Positions 1 to 8,446 of a DNA stretch of 64,000 nucleotides are shown piece by piece (the first letter of the stretch is position 1; every line of letters starts with the position of its first letter). The notes below the pieces were generated by a model that did no database searches, had not been told where the DNA came from, and saw nothing but the letters and a program-made list of their open reading frames with translations. Made by a program: the position numbers and the translations under genes. The stretch is taken from NCBI RefSeq assembly GCF_004771275.1, contig NZ_RQEV01000003.1, positions 124,001-188,000 of the forward strand. Reading direction: 5' to 3'. The stretch is from Leptospira fluminis (GTDB taxonomy: Bacteria; Spirochaetota; Leptospiria; Leptospirales; Leptospiraceae).

Positions 1-55
1 TCATCTCTCGGAATTACGATCACCGACTTTAGCAATAACTGATAGGAAAAACAAC

Positions 56-81
56 CCGACCGAATCGATCCGTTCGGTCGG
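56..81. promoter_or_regulatory. Inverted repeat upstream of the di-heme lipoprotein gene
   Basis: The two arms CCGACCGAA (56-64) and TTCGGTCGG (73-81) are perfect 9-bp complements around an 8-nt spacer. The repeat ends 13 nt before the ATG at 95. It could be an operator or a leader hairpin for the cytochrome/imelysin pair. On the minus strand it is followed by a T-rich stretch and could act as a weak terminator, but no minus-strand gene ends here. The arms are too G+C-rich for a Fur box. Confidence 0.5.
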
Positions 82-94
82 AAAACGAAAAAAT

Positions 95-1690
95 ATGAAC
101 TGTAATCGAATTTCCCTCCTCTTCCAAAAGAAAAAAGAAAATAGGCCGAATCGTCGGAAACATCGACTGATTCTTGTTAGTTTCTTTGTCTTATTCGGAC
201 TTCTTCTTTCGAATTGTAACCGCAACAATAAGTCCGACGGAAACGAATTGGTTCTTCTTTTGGCCATGATCAACCAGGATCCGGGAGAAGCATACTCCGG
301 AGGTTGGACCACCGTTTTCGACACCACAAGCAATGCATTTACGTTTCCGGTTGCGAACCTGCGGGACGGAGGGTCCACACAATTCAACGTTGGGAACACC
401 TTCTTCAACACGAACTGGACCCAAGAAGGAAACAGTGCCTTAAGCGGAAAAGGACCCACTTTCAATGCCAGCTCCTGTCAAGCCTGCCATCAAAGATCAG
501 GAAGAGGAGCACCGCCTAACAACGGAGCCACACCCGCAGTCTATGGCGGCTCCTTGGACGGAGCCGTCGCCCTATTGGTCCGACTTTCCAAGGACGGAGC
601 GAACTCCGTTACCGGGGGACCGATTCCGACGGACAATTACGGGCTCCAGCTCAACCACCAAGGGATCGGAGGCTTTACGAATCTTCATCCTAGTTCTCAT
701 ACGGTTGCGGCGACGCCTGCCGAAGGACACGCTTCCGTGAGCTACTCTTCGGTGGCCGCCCCGGTTTGTTCCACATGTTCAGGAACCACTTATCCGGACG
801 GAACCGTCGTCTATCTCTCCCAACCTACGTACAGTTTTTCGGGTTGGAATTTCAGCGATCCGACTTCCGCCTCCGGAGGATTTCATTTCTCCCCCAGAAT
901 AGCTTCTCAGATTGCGGGTCTGGGATTGCTGGAAGCGATTCCGGAGAGCACCATCCTTTCCTGGGCCGACCCCAACGATTTGGATGGAGATGGTATATCA
1001 GGAAAACCGAATTATGTTTGGGATACCGCCGGCGGCCAAAAATTGTTAGGGAGATTCGGATGGAAGGCCAACGAGCCTAGCGTCGCCCAGCAAAACCAGG
1101 ATGCCTTTCTCGGAGATATCGGAATCACAAGCCCTTTGAATTCCACGGACAATTGTCCCGCCATTCAGACAATCTGTCTAGACTCGGCTAATGGAACCGG
1201 AGATCCGGAAATCGGAACGGGAGTCACGAGCGGGGTCATTTTTTGGAATCGAGTATTGGGAATCCCAGGAAGAAGGTCCGTAAACGATCCGCAAGTGGTC
1301 CTTGGCAAACAGACCTTCGTTTCCATAGGTTGTGCGTCCTGTCACAAACCGTTGGTGCTCACGGGAACCGTCTCCGATTTTCAGGAGAATTCTTCCCAGT
1401 TCATCAAACCTTATACGGATCTACTTTTACACGATATGGGATCGGGATTGGCCGACGGAAGATCCGACTTCGACGCGACCGGTAGTGAATGGAGGACTCC
1501 TCCTCTCTGGGGAATCGGGCTCGTCTCGGTAACCAACGGTCACCAAAGGTTTCTGCACGACGGACGGGCAAACGGATTGGAAGAAGCGATCCTCTGGCAC
1601 GCGGGCGAAGGAGCAGGAGCCAGAAACAAATTCCAGCTACTCTCGGCTTCAGACAGAAGCAACCTCATTAAGTTCCTAAATTCCCTTTAA
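95..1690 (+). CDS. Di-heme c-type oxidoreductase lipoprotein (DUF1111, 'thiol oxidoreductase' family)
   Basis: The product is a predicted periplasm-facing lipoprotein with two covalent haem sites, CQACH at 128-132 and CASCH at 413-417, the arrangement of the DUF1111 family related to di-haem peroxidases. The N-terminus has a long basic stretch (residues 12-24), a hydrophobic core (25-38) and a loose spirochaete lipobox ending at Cys41. The next gene, 7 nt downstream, is an imelysin-like lipoprotein. DUF1111 and imelysin genes often sit together in iron-responsive loci, so a role in periplasmic iron or redox handling is inferred. The family's old name 'thiol oxidoreductase' does not establish a reaction. 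The start at 95 is the only ATG that includes the signal peptide. Confidence 0.85.
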   Translation: MNCNRISLLFQKKKENRPNRRKHRLILVSFFVLFGLLLSNCNRNNKSDGNELVLLLAMINQDPGEAYSGGWTTVFDTTSNAFTFPVANLRDGGSTQFNVGNTFFNTNWTQEGNSALSGKGPTFNASSCQACHQRSGRGAPPNNGATPAVYGGSLDGAVALLVRLSKDGANSVTGGPIPTDNYGLQLNHQGIGGFTNLHPSSHTVAATPAEGHASVSYSSVAAPVCSTCSGTTYPDGTVVYLSQPTYSFSGWNFSDPTSASGGFHFSPRIASQIAGLGLLEAIPESTILSWADPNDLDGDGISGKPNYVWDTAGGQKLLGRFGWKANEPSVAQQNQDAFLGDIGITSPLNSTDNCPAIQTICLDSANGTGDPEIGTGVTSGVIFWNRVLGIPGRRSVNDPQVVLGKQTFVSIGCASCHKPLVLTGTVSDFQENSSQFIKPYTDLLLHDMGSGLADGRSDFDATGSEWRTPPLWGIGLVSVTNGHQRFLHDGRANGLEEAILWHAGEGAGARNKFQLLSASDRSNLIKFLNSL

Positions 1691-1697
1691 CGGCGGC

Positions 1698-2936
1698 ATG
1701 AATATGAAAATTTTTGAATTAATCACACGAAAGGCGTTCGGCTCGGCTTTGGTATTGGGAAGCATGACCTTGGATATCGCCTGCACTCCTCATTCCGGAT
1801 CGGACTCTTCCACGATTGCGGCCTTGTTGGCTCTCCAGCCTTCTTACACCGAATTTCTGACCTATTCCGGAAACAGCCTCGTCCTCCCAGCATTCCAAAA
1901 TCTACAGACCACGACCTCGGCCTTGAAGACGGCCGCACAGGCGTATTATGCGGATCCGACGAATACGACCAAGCTCGTAATCCTACAGCAGGCTTGGAAA
2001 ACCGCAAGAACCTCCTTAAAGAAAGCGGAAGTCTTTTATTTCGGTCCTGCGGAGAACCCACCCGGGTACTATTACACGAATCTGGACGGATTCGAAAAGG
2101 CCCAGAGACCGAAATGGAGCAATATCTCCGCAGTTCTATCCAATACGACGAGTTTTCCGACCATCAACGAAACCAACGTGTTAAACTATAGCTCGATTCG
2201 CCGGGGATTCGAAGCCTTGGAAATGTTGATTTTCAGTTCCGACGGAAACGATGCAACCGTTTCCAGTAACGCGAATATCATAGCGGCGAACAGTTCCAAT
2301 TCGGGATACCAAAGAAGATTAGATTATCTGCAAGCATTGGCCTTGGTCATTTCCGACGATGCAACGGCGTTAAACACCCAATGGCAGCCGTACGGAGGGA
2401 ATTTTCTTGGGAATTACGTCGCCGGAACCGGTTATTTTCTTTCCCAGCGCGACTCTTTTAATACGTATTTGACAAAGATGGCCAACCTAACGGAAGTAAT
2501 GCGAGACCAAAAAACCGCGACCCCCGCCGGACTGAGCGTAAGTTCCGCAGGAGTGGCCCGCTCGTACCAGACGGAGGCCATCTTTTCCAGAAATGCGTAC
2601 CAAGACCTGCTGGACAATCTCTCCGGAATGGACCTCGCCTATTCCGGAAATTCCGGGGATTCTCAGGCAAAGACGCTTTCTTCCATAGTATCGGCACTAA
2701 ATCCGACTTTAGACGCGAGCATCAGGAGTTCGATTTCGGATTTAAAGAGCACTTTGCAGACCAAGGTCACCGGAAATTCGGACCTCTACGCGGACATCAC
2801 CGCTGGGAGTTCGACGATTTCCAACCAGGTTAGTCCTCTTTGGACGAAACTGAAAAATCTAAAAGCGTTGTTCACAACGGATTTGCTACCCATTTTAGGG
2901 GTTCCGGCATTGCCTTCCAACGCTGACGGGGACTAA
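1698..2936 (+). CDS. Imelysin-family (peptidase M75-like) lipoprotein, LruB-like
   Basis: A 412-residue secreted lipoprotein with a signal peptide ending at a lipobox with Cys29. The body is alpha-helical and imelysin-like, with duplicated four-helix halves. The family's GxHxxE signature appears as G170-F-E-A-L-E175, so the histidine is replaced by glutamate. Imelysins were first described as insulin-cleaving but are now mostly regarded as iron-regulated surface or periplasmic proteins; Leptospira LruB belongs to this family. Coupling to the di-haem protein (7-nt gap, GGCGG before the ATG) suggests shared work in metal uptake. An alternative ATG lies two codons in. Whether it binds iron without the histidine is open. 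Confidence 0.8.
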   Translation: MNMKIFELITRKAFGSALVLGSMTLDIACTPHSGSDSSTIAALLALQPSYTEFLTYSGNSLVLPAFQNLQTTTSALKTAAQAYYADPTNTTKLVILQQAWKTARTSLKKAEVFYFGPAENPPGYYYTNLDGFEKAQRPKWSNISAVLSNTTSFPTINETNVLNYSSIRRGFEALEMLIFSSDGNDATVSSNANIIAANSSNSGYQRRLDYLQALALVISDDATALNTQWQPYGGNFLGNYVAGTGYFLSQRDSFNTYLTKMANLTEVMRDQKTATPAGLSVSSAGVARSYQTEAIFSRNAYQDLLDNLSGMDLAYSGNSGDSQAKTLSSIVSALNPTLDASIRSSISDLKSTLQTKVTGNSDLYADITAGSSTISNQVSPLWTKLKNLKALFTTDLLPILGVPALPSNADGD

Positions 2937-3046
2937 AAATCGGATTCGCTCAAAAGATGCGATCGTAAAGCGTTCGGAGGCGCTTCAATGCCGACATTTG
3001 AAATTCTTCTTGCCAGCTCCGACAAGTAGAGATTCAGTATGGGACC

Positions 3047-3463
3047 ATGTACGATTCTTTACACGCTCTTTTATCTTTCACCGGTTGGACTCTTTTACTA
3101 GGCCTCGGAGTCATTCTCTTCCGAGTCTCCCAAGTCTTGACAGGAAAAAAGAAATCGAACGAATTCCCGGCCTGGATACAACACGGTAGCGACTTTTATT
3201 GGAGACTAAACCGGGCGCATTTGAATTGTCTGGAAAATCTCCCTATCTTTGCCGTTTTGGTTTTTGCCGGAGCGATTTTGGATCCGGACCAAGCGATATT
3301 CGATCTACTTGCCTGGATCGTTTTTGCTGCCAGGGTTCTGCAGAGTTGTGCCCATCTCAGCGGCGGAGGCGTGTGGCCGGTAAATGTAAGATTTACCGGT
3401 TTTTTTCTCCAGTATGTCTCTTTCGGATCCATGCTCCTGCTTTTGCTGAAGAGTCTTCCTTAA
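3047..3463 (+). CDS. MAPEG-family membrane protein
   Basis: A 138-residue integral membrane protein with about four hydrophobic segments. It carries the MAPEG signature: an Arg-Ala-His-x-Asn segment followed by E-N-L-P-I-F at residues 56-68. MAPEG proteins (membrane-associated proteins in eicosanoid and glutathione metabolism) include microsomal glutathione transferases; most bacterial members have no assigned substrate. It stands alone, 110 nt after the imelysin gene and 173 nt before the PhoU-like gene, both on the same strand. Confidence 0.75.
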   Translation: MYDSLHALLSFTGWTLLLGLGVILFRVSQVLTGKKKSNEFPAWIQHGSDFYWRLNRAHLNCLENLPIFAVLVFAGAILDPDQAIFDLLAWIVFAARVLQSCAHLSGGGVWPVNVRFTGFFLQYVSFGSMLLLLLKSLP

Positions 3464-3540
3464 TATTACAAAAACTATATATTTATAGGATTACAGAACG
3501 GTCTGCGACTCATTGTAGCATTATTTCCTTTCTATGACGG

Positions 3541-3567
3541 AAAAAAGGACGCCGGAAGAGGGCGTCC
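3541..3567 (-). terminator. Terminator-like hairpin reading on the minus strand
   Basis: GGACGCC (3547-3553) and GGCGTCC (3561-3567) form a perfect 7-bp stem with a 7-nt loop. Read on the minus strand the stem is followed directly by six T (3546-3541), the classic Rho-independent layout. On the plus strand there is no T tract. No minus-strand gene lies immediately to the right: the PhoU-like gene there is on the plus strand. Confidence 0.5.
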
Positions 3568-3636
3568 GGTGCAACTGAAAAAATCCACTTGACCGTTCCC
3601 CAATTTATGTGAATCTTCTGATAAACATTTTTTCCC

Positions 3637-4365
3637 ATGGCTTCTTCCAAGTTCGATTATCTCAGACGGAATCTATATGCAATGGCGGAGCTTTGCCTGG
3701 AGCAGATTTTGATCTTCGACGACGTAATCGAAAAGGAAAATCCGGACTTAGCCAAACAGATCATAGAGCGGGACGACCTGATCGATAACCTGGAAAAACA
3801 GAACGATAACCTTTCCCAAAATGCGATCCTAGAAGCGATTGCGAATCGGAACCTTCTAGGAATGGACCAAGTGGATATCGAAGTCGTTCTAAAAAAAGAT
3901 CCGCTACGCTTCGCTCTTTCCGCGATCCGGATCAACCGAAACCTGGAACGGATGGGTGACCAGATCGTAAACTGCGCCACCTGTTATCGGAGAGGGCTCT
4001 TACCCAAGGGGTTTTTTCGCCAAGAGGAGATCCTGGACAAAATGATGTCCCGGGTCGTGACCTTGGTTGGAATGGCTGTGGAATCCTTAGTGGAGGAAAA
4101 GAATCGTTTTTACGGTTCCGTGCATACTGTGGAAGAGGAATTGAATAATCTTTGCAACGGAGCCTTTTTAAAATTCGTAATGGATCCCCGATTGGACAAA
4201 AACCAATTCGCGGATTTATACAGGATCATTTTAGGGATAGAACGTACCGGAGATTACGCGGTCAATATCGCCGAAGAATTGGTGCGTCTAAATACCGGTA
4301 TGGATATACGACACCTCGCCGACCCGGTCCAGATCACGGAAAGCGCCAAGACCTCTTCCCATTGA
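3637..4365 (+). CDS. PhoU-like phosphate signalling protein
   Basis: A 242-residue all-helical protein with two PhoU-type three-helix repeats. The typical E/D-rich metal-binding stretches are visible, such as [14 protein letters not shown] near residues 95-108 and [17 protein letters not shown] in the second half. PhoU proteins damp phosphate uptake through PstSCAB and PhoR, or pair with Na/Pi cotransporters. No pst or pho gene lies in the window, so its partner is unknown. The ATG at 3637 has no clear Shine-Dalgarno sequence. Confidence 0.75.
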   Translation: MASSKFDYLRRNLYAMAELCLEQILIFDDVIEKENPDLAKQIIERDDLIDNLEKQNDNLSQNAILEAIANRNLLGMDQVDIEVVLKKDPLRFALSAIRINRNLERMGDQIVNCATCYRRGLLPKGFFRQEEILDKMMSRVVTLVGMAVESLVEEKNRFYGSVHTVEEELNNLCNGAFLKFVMDPRLDKNQFADLYRIILGIERTGDYAVNIAEELVRLNTGMDIRHLADPVQITESAKTSSH

Positions 4366-4407
4366 CAAAGTGCTGAATCTTCGACCGATGGGAGGCGATT
4401 TTTGAAT

Positions 4408-5076
4408 CTAGGGAATCGTTTCCCCTTGCTCCAGATAACTCGCGAGTTCCTCCTTTAATCCGTGAGGCAACTGCAATCCGGAACTTTCTATCCTTTCGTT
4501 ATATTTGTTAAACGAAAATCTATGCCTGGAAGTTCCGAGGTAGGAACGCAAGGCTTCGGATCCCCATTCTAGAATTTCCTTGATGTATTCCTCATTTTCC
4601 TCCAATTTTTCGCAATAAGGAATGAACAAGGGGCGGTTTACAGGTCGACCGATCGTCCTGTAAAACAGGAGTCTTCGCAGAACCTCGTGCTCCTTCAAAT
4701 GCCCGGATTCCAACGCCTTTTCCACCATCCTGAGATTGATGCAATCCAGGAATTCCACCTTCAGGTGCTCGTCTTTCAGACGTTTTCTGAGACTGGTCTT
4801 GATCTCCTCGGATTCGTACAGAAAATTCGGACAATACTCCGGACATTCGTCCTTGTGCAGATCGCAGTAATGCAGAAGGATACAATCGATATCCGAGGAA
4901 GGCTCCACGATTCCGAAATTGATGGAACCCAAAATTTCCACTCCGGTCCGAAATCCTTTGTCTTCCAATTCCTTCAACGCGATTCGGAACGCCTGCATTC
5001 TCTTTAGGGCTTCCTTCGTATCGTAGTTGCGATATTTATTCTTTAACGCGATATATTTTTCGATCAGATACGTCAT
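4408..5076 (-). CDS. Nucleotidyltransferase-fold protein with cysteine-rich insert
   Basis: This 222-residue protein carries a pol-beta-type nucleotidyltransferase signature, G-S-I-N-F-G followed by S-S-D-I-D-C, about 60-80 residues in. Directly after the catalytic Asp-x-Asp comes a loop with four cysteines and two histidines (C-x5-C-x6-C-x3-C spacing) that could bind a metal. The substrate is unknown. The start at 5076 was chosen because its ATG overlaps the stop of the upstream esterase gene (ATGA, 5073-5076), implying translational coupling; the longer open frame to 5289 only shadows the esterase. Confidence 0.7.
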   Translation of the reverse strand: MTYLIEKYIALKNKYRNYDTKEALKRMQAFRIALKELEDKGFRTGVEILGSINFGIVEPSSDIDCILLHYCDLHKDECPEYCPNFLYESEEIKTSLRKRLKDEHLKVEFLDCINLRMVEKALESGHLKEHEVLRRLLFYRTIGRPVNRPLFIPYCEKLEENEEYIKEILEWGSEALRSYLGTSRHRFSFNKYNERIESSGLQLPHGLKEELASYLEQGETIP

Positions 5077-5774
5077 TGGAAGAGTTCTTTCAGGTAGCGG
5101 TTCATACCGAGGAGTACCACTTCCGGGATTTCGTGTCCACCAGGAAACGCCAATAAATCCCCCTTCCAGCCCGCTTCTTTTAACAAAGTTTCCAACCTCT
5201 TTGCGGCAGGATAGCCCAGAACAGGATCGTTTCTTCCGTGGCTTTGAAAAAAGGAAAATCCGGGAGTCGTCGCGGCCAGCCCGGACCACCGGTCCTTATC
5301 CAATAAGGTTCCGGACAGGATCAGCAGCCCTTTCGGTTTCTTTTCGGAACAAAGGAAAAGTTCGGTAGCGAGCATGGCCCCTTGGCTGAAGCCTCCCAAA
5401 ACGATGCGATCCATCGGAACTCCCAGTCGTTCTATCATTTCCTCGACCTTTGTGCGCGCTTCGATCAAACCGTCCGGAGAACGATCGGAAAGATCCCTGG
5501 TTCCTCCGGCCACCATCGCCCTCTGTAACGCTTCCATATCGATCGGAAACCAGGCTCTCCCGTAATAACCGGGCATAATCGGTATCTCCAGAATACCGTT
5601 CGGAAAAAGGAAATTCGTTCCCTCGGGAACATCCAGATAAGAATAAAGGGGAAGAAGATCGTACGCGTTCGCACCGTACCCGTGAAATAAGATCACATAC
5701 GGAGCTTCCGGATCGCCTTTTATCCAGGCGGCTTGGACAGGCCCGATTTGGACCAGAGGAATCTGATCAGACAT
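5073..5774 (-). CDS. Serine carboxylesterase/phospholipase-like alpha/beta hydrolase
   Basis: A 233-residue alpha/beta hydrolase of the acyl-protein thioesterase/carboxylesterase (YpfH-like) type. The nucleophile elbow G-G-F-S-Q-G places Ser130. Asp183 in R-N-D-P and His214 in G-G-H-E-I complete the triad, and H-G-Y-G-A near residue 31 supplies the oxyanion loop. It has no signal peptide, so it should be cytoplasmic. AAGGA lies just upstream of the ATG. It is translationally coupled to the downstream nucleotidyltransferase. The physiological ester is not identifiable. Confidence 0.8.
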   Translation of the reverse strand: MSDQIPLVQIGPVQAAWIKGDPEAPYVILFHGYGANAYDLLPLYSYLDVPEGTNFLFPNGILEIPIMPGYYGRAWFPIDMEALQRAMVAGGTRDLSDRSPDGLIEARTKVEEMIERLGVPMDRIVLGGFSQGAMLATELFLCSEKKPKGLLILSGTLLDKDRWSGLAATTPGFSFFQSHGRNDPVLGYPAAKRLETLLKEAGWKGDLLAFPGGHEIPEVVLLGMNRYLKELFQ

Positions 5775-5817
5775 GATTCCTTTTTAGAAGGGGGCGATAA
5801 ATTAGCAATAGTATAAT

Positions 5818-5846
5818 ATAGTAAGATCGGCAGGAAAGAAGAACAA
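5818..5846 (-). promoter_or_regulatory. Possible promoter for the esterase/nucleotidyltransferase pair
   Basis: On the minus strand TTGTTC (5846-5841) is separated by 17 nt from TACTAT (5823-5818), about 45 nt before the esterase ATG. The -35 match is weak. The palindrome GAACAAACGTTC (5841-5852) covers the -35 box and could be an operator. Confidence 0.3.
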
Positions 5847-5915
5847 ACGTTCAATACGACCGAACACCGTTTTATCCTAGGAATAAACGAATGAATTTTC
5901 CTTGTCGAGAGAACA

Positions 5916-5935
5916 GGTTTAAGCGAAGTTAAACC
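5916..5935. promoter_or_regulatory. Inverted repeat upstream of fabG
   Basis: GGTTTAA (5916-5922) and TTAAACC (5929-5935) are perfect 7-bp complements around GCGAAG, 86 nt before the fabG start in a 247-nt divergent intergenic region. It looks like a dimeric regulator site. No regulator is encoded next to it. Confidence 0.4.
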
Positions 5936-6021
5936 AGAACAATCGTTCTACTTTCGTAAAAACAATCTAAAAGAAACGTTTCCGAAGGCGGAAATAATTC
6001 CAAGTTATCAAGAGGATTCCG

Positions 6022-6789
6022 ATGTCAAAACAATTCCAAGGCAAAGTCGCATTAGTAACCGGAGCCGCTTCCCCTAGAGGATTAGGACGGGCGATCGCGA
6101 ATACGATCGCGAAAGAAGGCGGCGATATCGTCGTAGTGGATCTAAATCAGGAACATATCGTACAGGCGGCGGCCGAGATCGCGAAAGAATTCGGAGTCCA
6201 AGCTCTGGGTCTTTCGGCAAACGTGACCAAGCCGGAAGACTGCGACGCGGTGATTTCGGGCGTGAAAGATAAGTTCGGTAAGCTGGACTTTCTGGTGAAT
6301 AACGCAGGCGTACTTAAGGACAATCTCTTTATCCGGATGAGCGAGCAGGAATTCGACTTCGTTATGGACGTGAACGCGAAAGGTGTGTTCCTGATGACTA
6401 AGTCCGCTTCCAAATTGCTCTTAAAATCCTCTTCCGGAAGGATCGTGAACATTTCTTCCCTCTCGGGGCTGACCGGACAACCTGGACAAGCGAATTACTC
6501 CGCTTCCAAAGCGGCAGTCATCGCACTGACGAAAGTGGCTGCGAGAGAATTCTCAGGTCGCGGAGTCCTAGTCAACGCAGTATGTCCCGGTTATGTTCAG
6601 ACGGACATGACCGCTTCCCTACCGGAAGACGTGCAAAAAAAATTGACGGATCCTATGTTCATTCCTTTGAAAAGACCCGGAACCCAACAAGAGATCGCCA
6701 ACGCCGTCGAATTCTTTCTATCCGACAAAGCTTCCTATATTACGGGAACGTATCTACGCGTAGACGGCGGCGCCGGAATAGGAATGTAA
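6022..6789 (+). CDS. fabG: 3-oxoacyl-[ACP] reductase-type short-chain dehydrogenase
   Basis: A 255-residue classical SDR. The nucleotide-binding motif [10 protein letters not shown] spans 13-22, N-N-A-G follows near residue 93, and the catalytic Ser is near 146 with Y159-S-A-S-K163. The C-terminal D-G-G-A-G-I-G-M is typical of FabG, which reduces 3-oxoacyl-ACP with NADPH in fatty-acid synthesis. The ATG follows an AGAGG Shine-Dalgarno sequence. The neighbours (a DUF35 protein and a cytochrome) are not fab genes, so a role in another acyl-CoA pathway is possible; genomes often carry several FabG-like paralogues. Confidence 0.8.
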   Translation: MSKQFQGKVALVTGAASPRGLGRAIANTIAKEGGDIVVVDLNQEHIVQAAAEIAKEFGVQALGLSANVTKPEDCDAVISGVKDKFGKLDFLVNNAGVLKDNLFIRMSEQEFDFVMDVNAKGVFLMTKSASKLLLKSSSGRIVNISSLSGLTGQPGQANYSASKAAVIALTKVAAREFSGRGVLVNAVCPGYVQTDMTASLPEDVQKKLTDPMFIPLKRPGTQQEIANAVEFFLSDKASYITGTYLRVDGGAGIGM

Positions 6790-6805
6790 TCCGAACCGAT
6801 CGTCG

Positions 6806-7219
6806 ATGGAAACCGCAAAGTCGAACGTTCTCAAAGGTAAAAAATGCGGATCCTGCGGATTTGAAACCGCAGAATCCGTCTCAACTTGTATGCTTTGCGG
6901 GTCTGATACCTGGGAAGAATCGATTTTTAGCGGAAAGGGAAAAATTTATACCTATACGGTGGTGCAAGTCGGTTTCGGCCATCTTGCATCCAAAGCGCCT
7001 TACGTTCTTGTCGTTGTAGATCTGAAGGAAGGAGCCAAGACTCTGGGAATCCTGGAAGGGGAATTCGAAGGCAGGCCGATAACGGAATCCGTGCGTATCG
7101 ATTTACCCGTGCAATTCGACAGGTTCGAGGAAAAAACCGGGCCTGTCTTTAAGCCGGACGTTTCTGTGACAAAAAATTCCTTTGCTTCCGAATCCGAACG
7201 AGGAAAGATGGAATCCTGA
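6806..7219 (+). CDS. DUF35 zinc-ribbon/OB-fold protein
   Basis: A 137-residue protein with an N-terminal rubredoxin-like zinc ribbon (C14-x2-C17 and C28-x2-C31) followed by an OB-fold domain, the DUF35/ChsH2-type layout. Family members partner thiolases, HMG-CoA synthases or MaoC-like hydratases and bind acyl-CoA. It lies 16 nt after fabG on the same strand, which suggests the pair works on acyl thioesters. No thiolase is present in the window. Confidence 0.75.
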   Translation: METAKSNVLKGKKCGSCGFETAESVSTCMLCGSDTWEESIFSGKGKIYTYTVVQVGFGHLASKAPYVLVVVDLKEGAKTLGILEGEFEGRPITESVRIDLPVQFDRFEEKTGPVFKPDVSVTKNSFASESERGKMES

Positions 7220-7233
7220 AAAAGGAGAGATCC

Positions 7234-7650
7234 ATGAAAAAAAGGGCTCTATTAATTTCCGCCTCGGCCTCCATCTTTGCCTTGGCTCTGGTTTTGAACT
7301 GTGGTGATAAGAATGAATCCAAAAAAGAAGCGGCCGCTCCGACTACCGCAAGCGCTGCTCCGGCTTTAACTCCGGAATTGGAACAAGGAAAGGAAATCTT
7401 TGCCGCGAATTGCGCATCCTGTCATGGAGAAAAGGGAGCTGGAGACGGCCTTGCTGCGGCAAACCTGAATCCGAAGCCTCGCAATTATAAAGCTCCTGCC
7501 AAAGAATGGAAAAACGGTCCTACCGAAGCGGGCATTCTAAAAACGTTAAATAACGGAATCCCGGGCGGTACTATGGTTGCGTTCAAATATCTCGGCGACG
7601 AAAAACTCAAATTAGTCGCAAAATACGTAATCTATCTCAATCAAAACTGA
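7234..7650 (+). CDS. Class I c-type cytochrome lipoprotein
   Basis: A 138-residue lipoprotein with a signal peptide ending in a lipobox at Cys23, an Ala/Pro-rich linker, then one cytochrome c domain with C60-A-S-C63-H64. Met114 in G-G-T-M-V is the likely sixth haem ligand. It should carry electrons at the outer face of the inner membrane. AAGGAGAG precedes the ATG, 14 nt after the DUF35 gene, so it ends a three-gene run; a strong terminator follows. Confidence 0.85.
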   Translation: MKKRALLISASASIFALALVLNCGDKNESKKEAAAPTTASAAPALTPELEQGKEIFAANCASCHGEKGAGDGLAAANLNPKPRNYKAPAKEWKNGPTEAGILKTLNNGIPGGTMVAFKYLGDEKLKLVAKYVIYLNQN

Positions 7651-7656
7651 TCTCCG

Positions 7657-7688
7657 AAAGGGCGGGCAACCCCGCCCTTTTCTTTTCT
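7657..7688 (+). terminator. Rho-independent terminator after the cytochrome gene
   Basis: AAAGGGCGGG (7657-7666), loop CAAC, and CCCGCCCTTT (7671-7680) form a perfect 10-bp stem followed by TCTTTTCT. It closes the fabG-DUF35-cytochrome run. Confidence 0.9.
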
Positions 7689-7739
7689 CAGGAAGGCTTT
7701 TCTTCTGGAACTTTTCCGCCCCCGATCGATTCTGGAACG

Positions 7740-7949
7740 GTGAACGGATTGCAAACTCCCCATTGTCAGTCTTGCGGAACGGACAGAAATTCCTCCCTGA
7801 CAAAAGTAATCAAAACCTATTCTAATTCGGCCTGGTTCCTCATCCTTTTCGGTATTTCCTCCAAGCCGAAAGAGGTCCGCTTTCAATGTTCCAAATGCGG
7901 TGAAATTTTTGACCAACTGTCTCCTCAGGAGTTAGAACACTATACCTGA
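7740..7949 (+). CDS. Small zinc-ribbon protein of unknown function
   Basis: A 69-residue protein with two C-x2-C knuckles (residues 9-12 and 50-53) that should form one zinc ribbon, with a hydrophobic segment in between. The start is uncertain: GTG at 7740, with TTG at 7749 as an alternative, and no strong ribosome site for either. It lies between the cytochrome terminator and the STAS gene. No function can be assigned. Confidence 0.55.
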   Translation: MNGLQTPHCQSCGTDRNSSLTKVIKTYSNSAWFLILFGISSKPKEVRFQCSKCGEIFDQLSPQELEHYT

Positions 7950-8045
7950 TTCCGAGACGGCAAAATGGCAGCCCGAACTTCCAAAAGCGGATGAAACGGG
8001 GTTGACTCTCGCTTGTGGAGAAGGTCTTTGTGATAAATAAGGCGT

Positions 8046-8384
8046 ATGTCTGACGAATTCAAAATAACCGTGGACTTAGAGCCGTCCGTACCGGTTTTGC
8101 ATATCTCCGGCGAAATCACTTCCGAAGCGGACGAAGATATTCTCACCAAATATCATTCGATTCCGGAAATACGCAGAACTAGAGTGATCCTGAATTTCCA
8201 TGGCACTTCTTATATCAATTCCGCCGGGTTGGCAACGTTGATCAGCTTGATCACAAAAGCCTCGGAATCCTCCGCTAAGATCGAATTTGCGGGGTTAAAC
8301 GATCATTTTCGTAAAGTCATGGATATCGTAGGATTGACCGATTTCGTGCTCATCCATAACACCTTGCAGGAAGCTTTAGGATAA
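8046..8384 (+). CDS. STAS-domain anti-sigma factor antagonist-like protein
   Basis: The 112-residue protein is a single STAS domain. The conserved phosphorylation loop T-S-Y-I-N-S-A-G-L places the switch serine at Ser59, as in SpoIIAA/RsbV proteins. When unphosphorylated, such proteins bind anti-sigma kinases and free a sigma factor. No RsbW-type kinase or PP2C phosphatase lies nearby, so the partner must be encoded elsewhere. Confidence 0.8.
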   Translation: MSDEFKITVDLEPSVPVLHISGEITSEADEDILTKYHSIPEIRRTRVILNFHGTSYINSAGLATLISLITKASESSAKIEFAGLNDHFRKVMDIVGLTDFVLIHNTLQEALG

Positions 8385-8446
8385 CGTTCGCGATAAATCC
8401 GGCGGAAAATCATCCGTCGAACAAAGTATTCACTTTTTCTTAAATT

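Noticed and set aside
1..465. Minus-strand frame at the left edge
   Set aside because: It overlaps the signal peptide and body of the di-haem gene and shows no family features.
5841..5852. GAACAAACGTTC as an SOS box
   Set aside because: It fits the Gram-positive LexA pattern loosely, but the neighbouring esterase is not a repair gene and leptospiral LexA sites are described differently.
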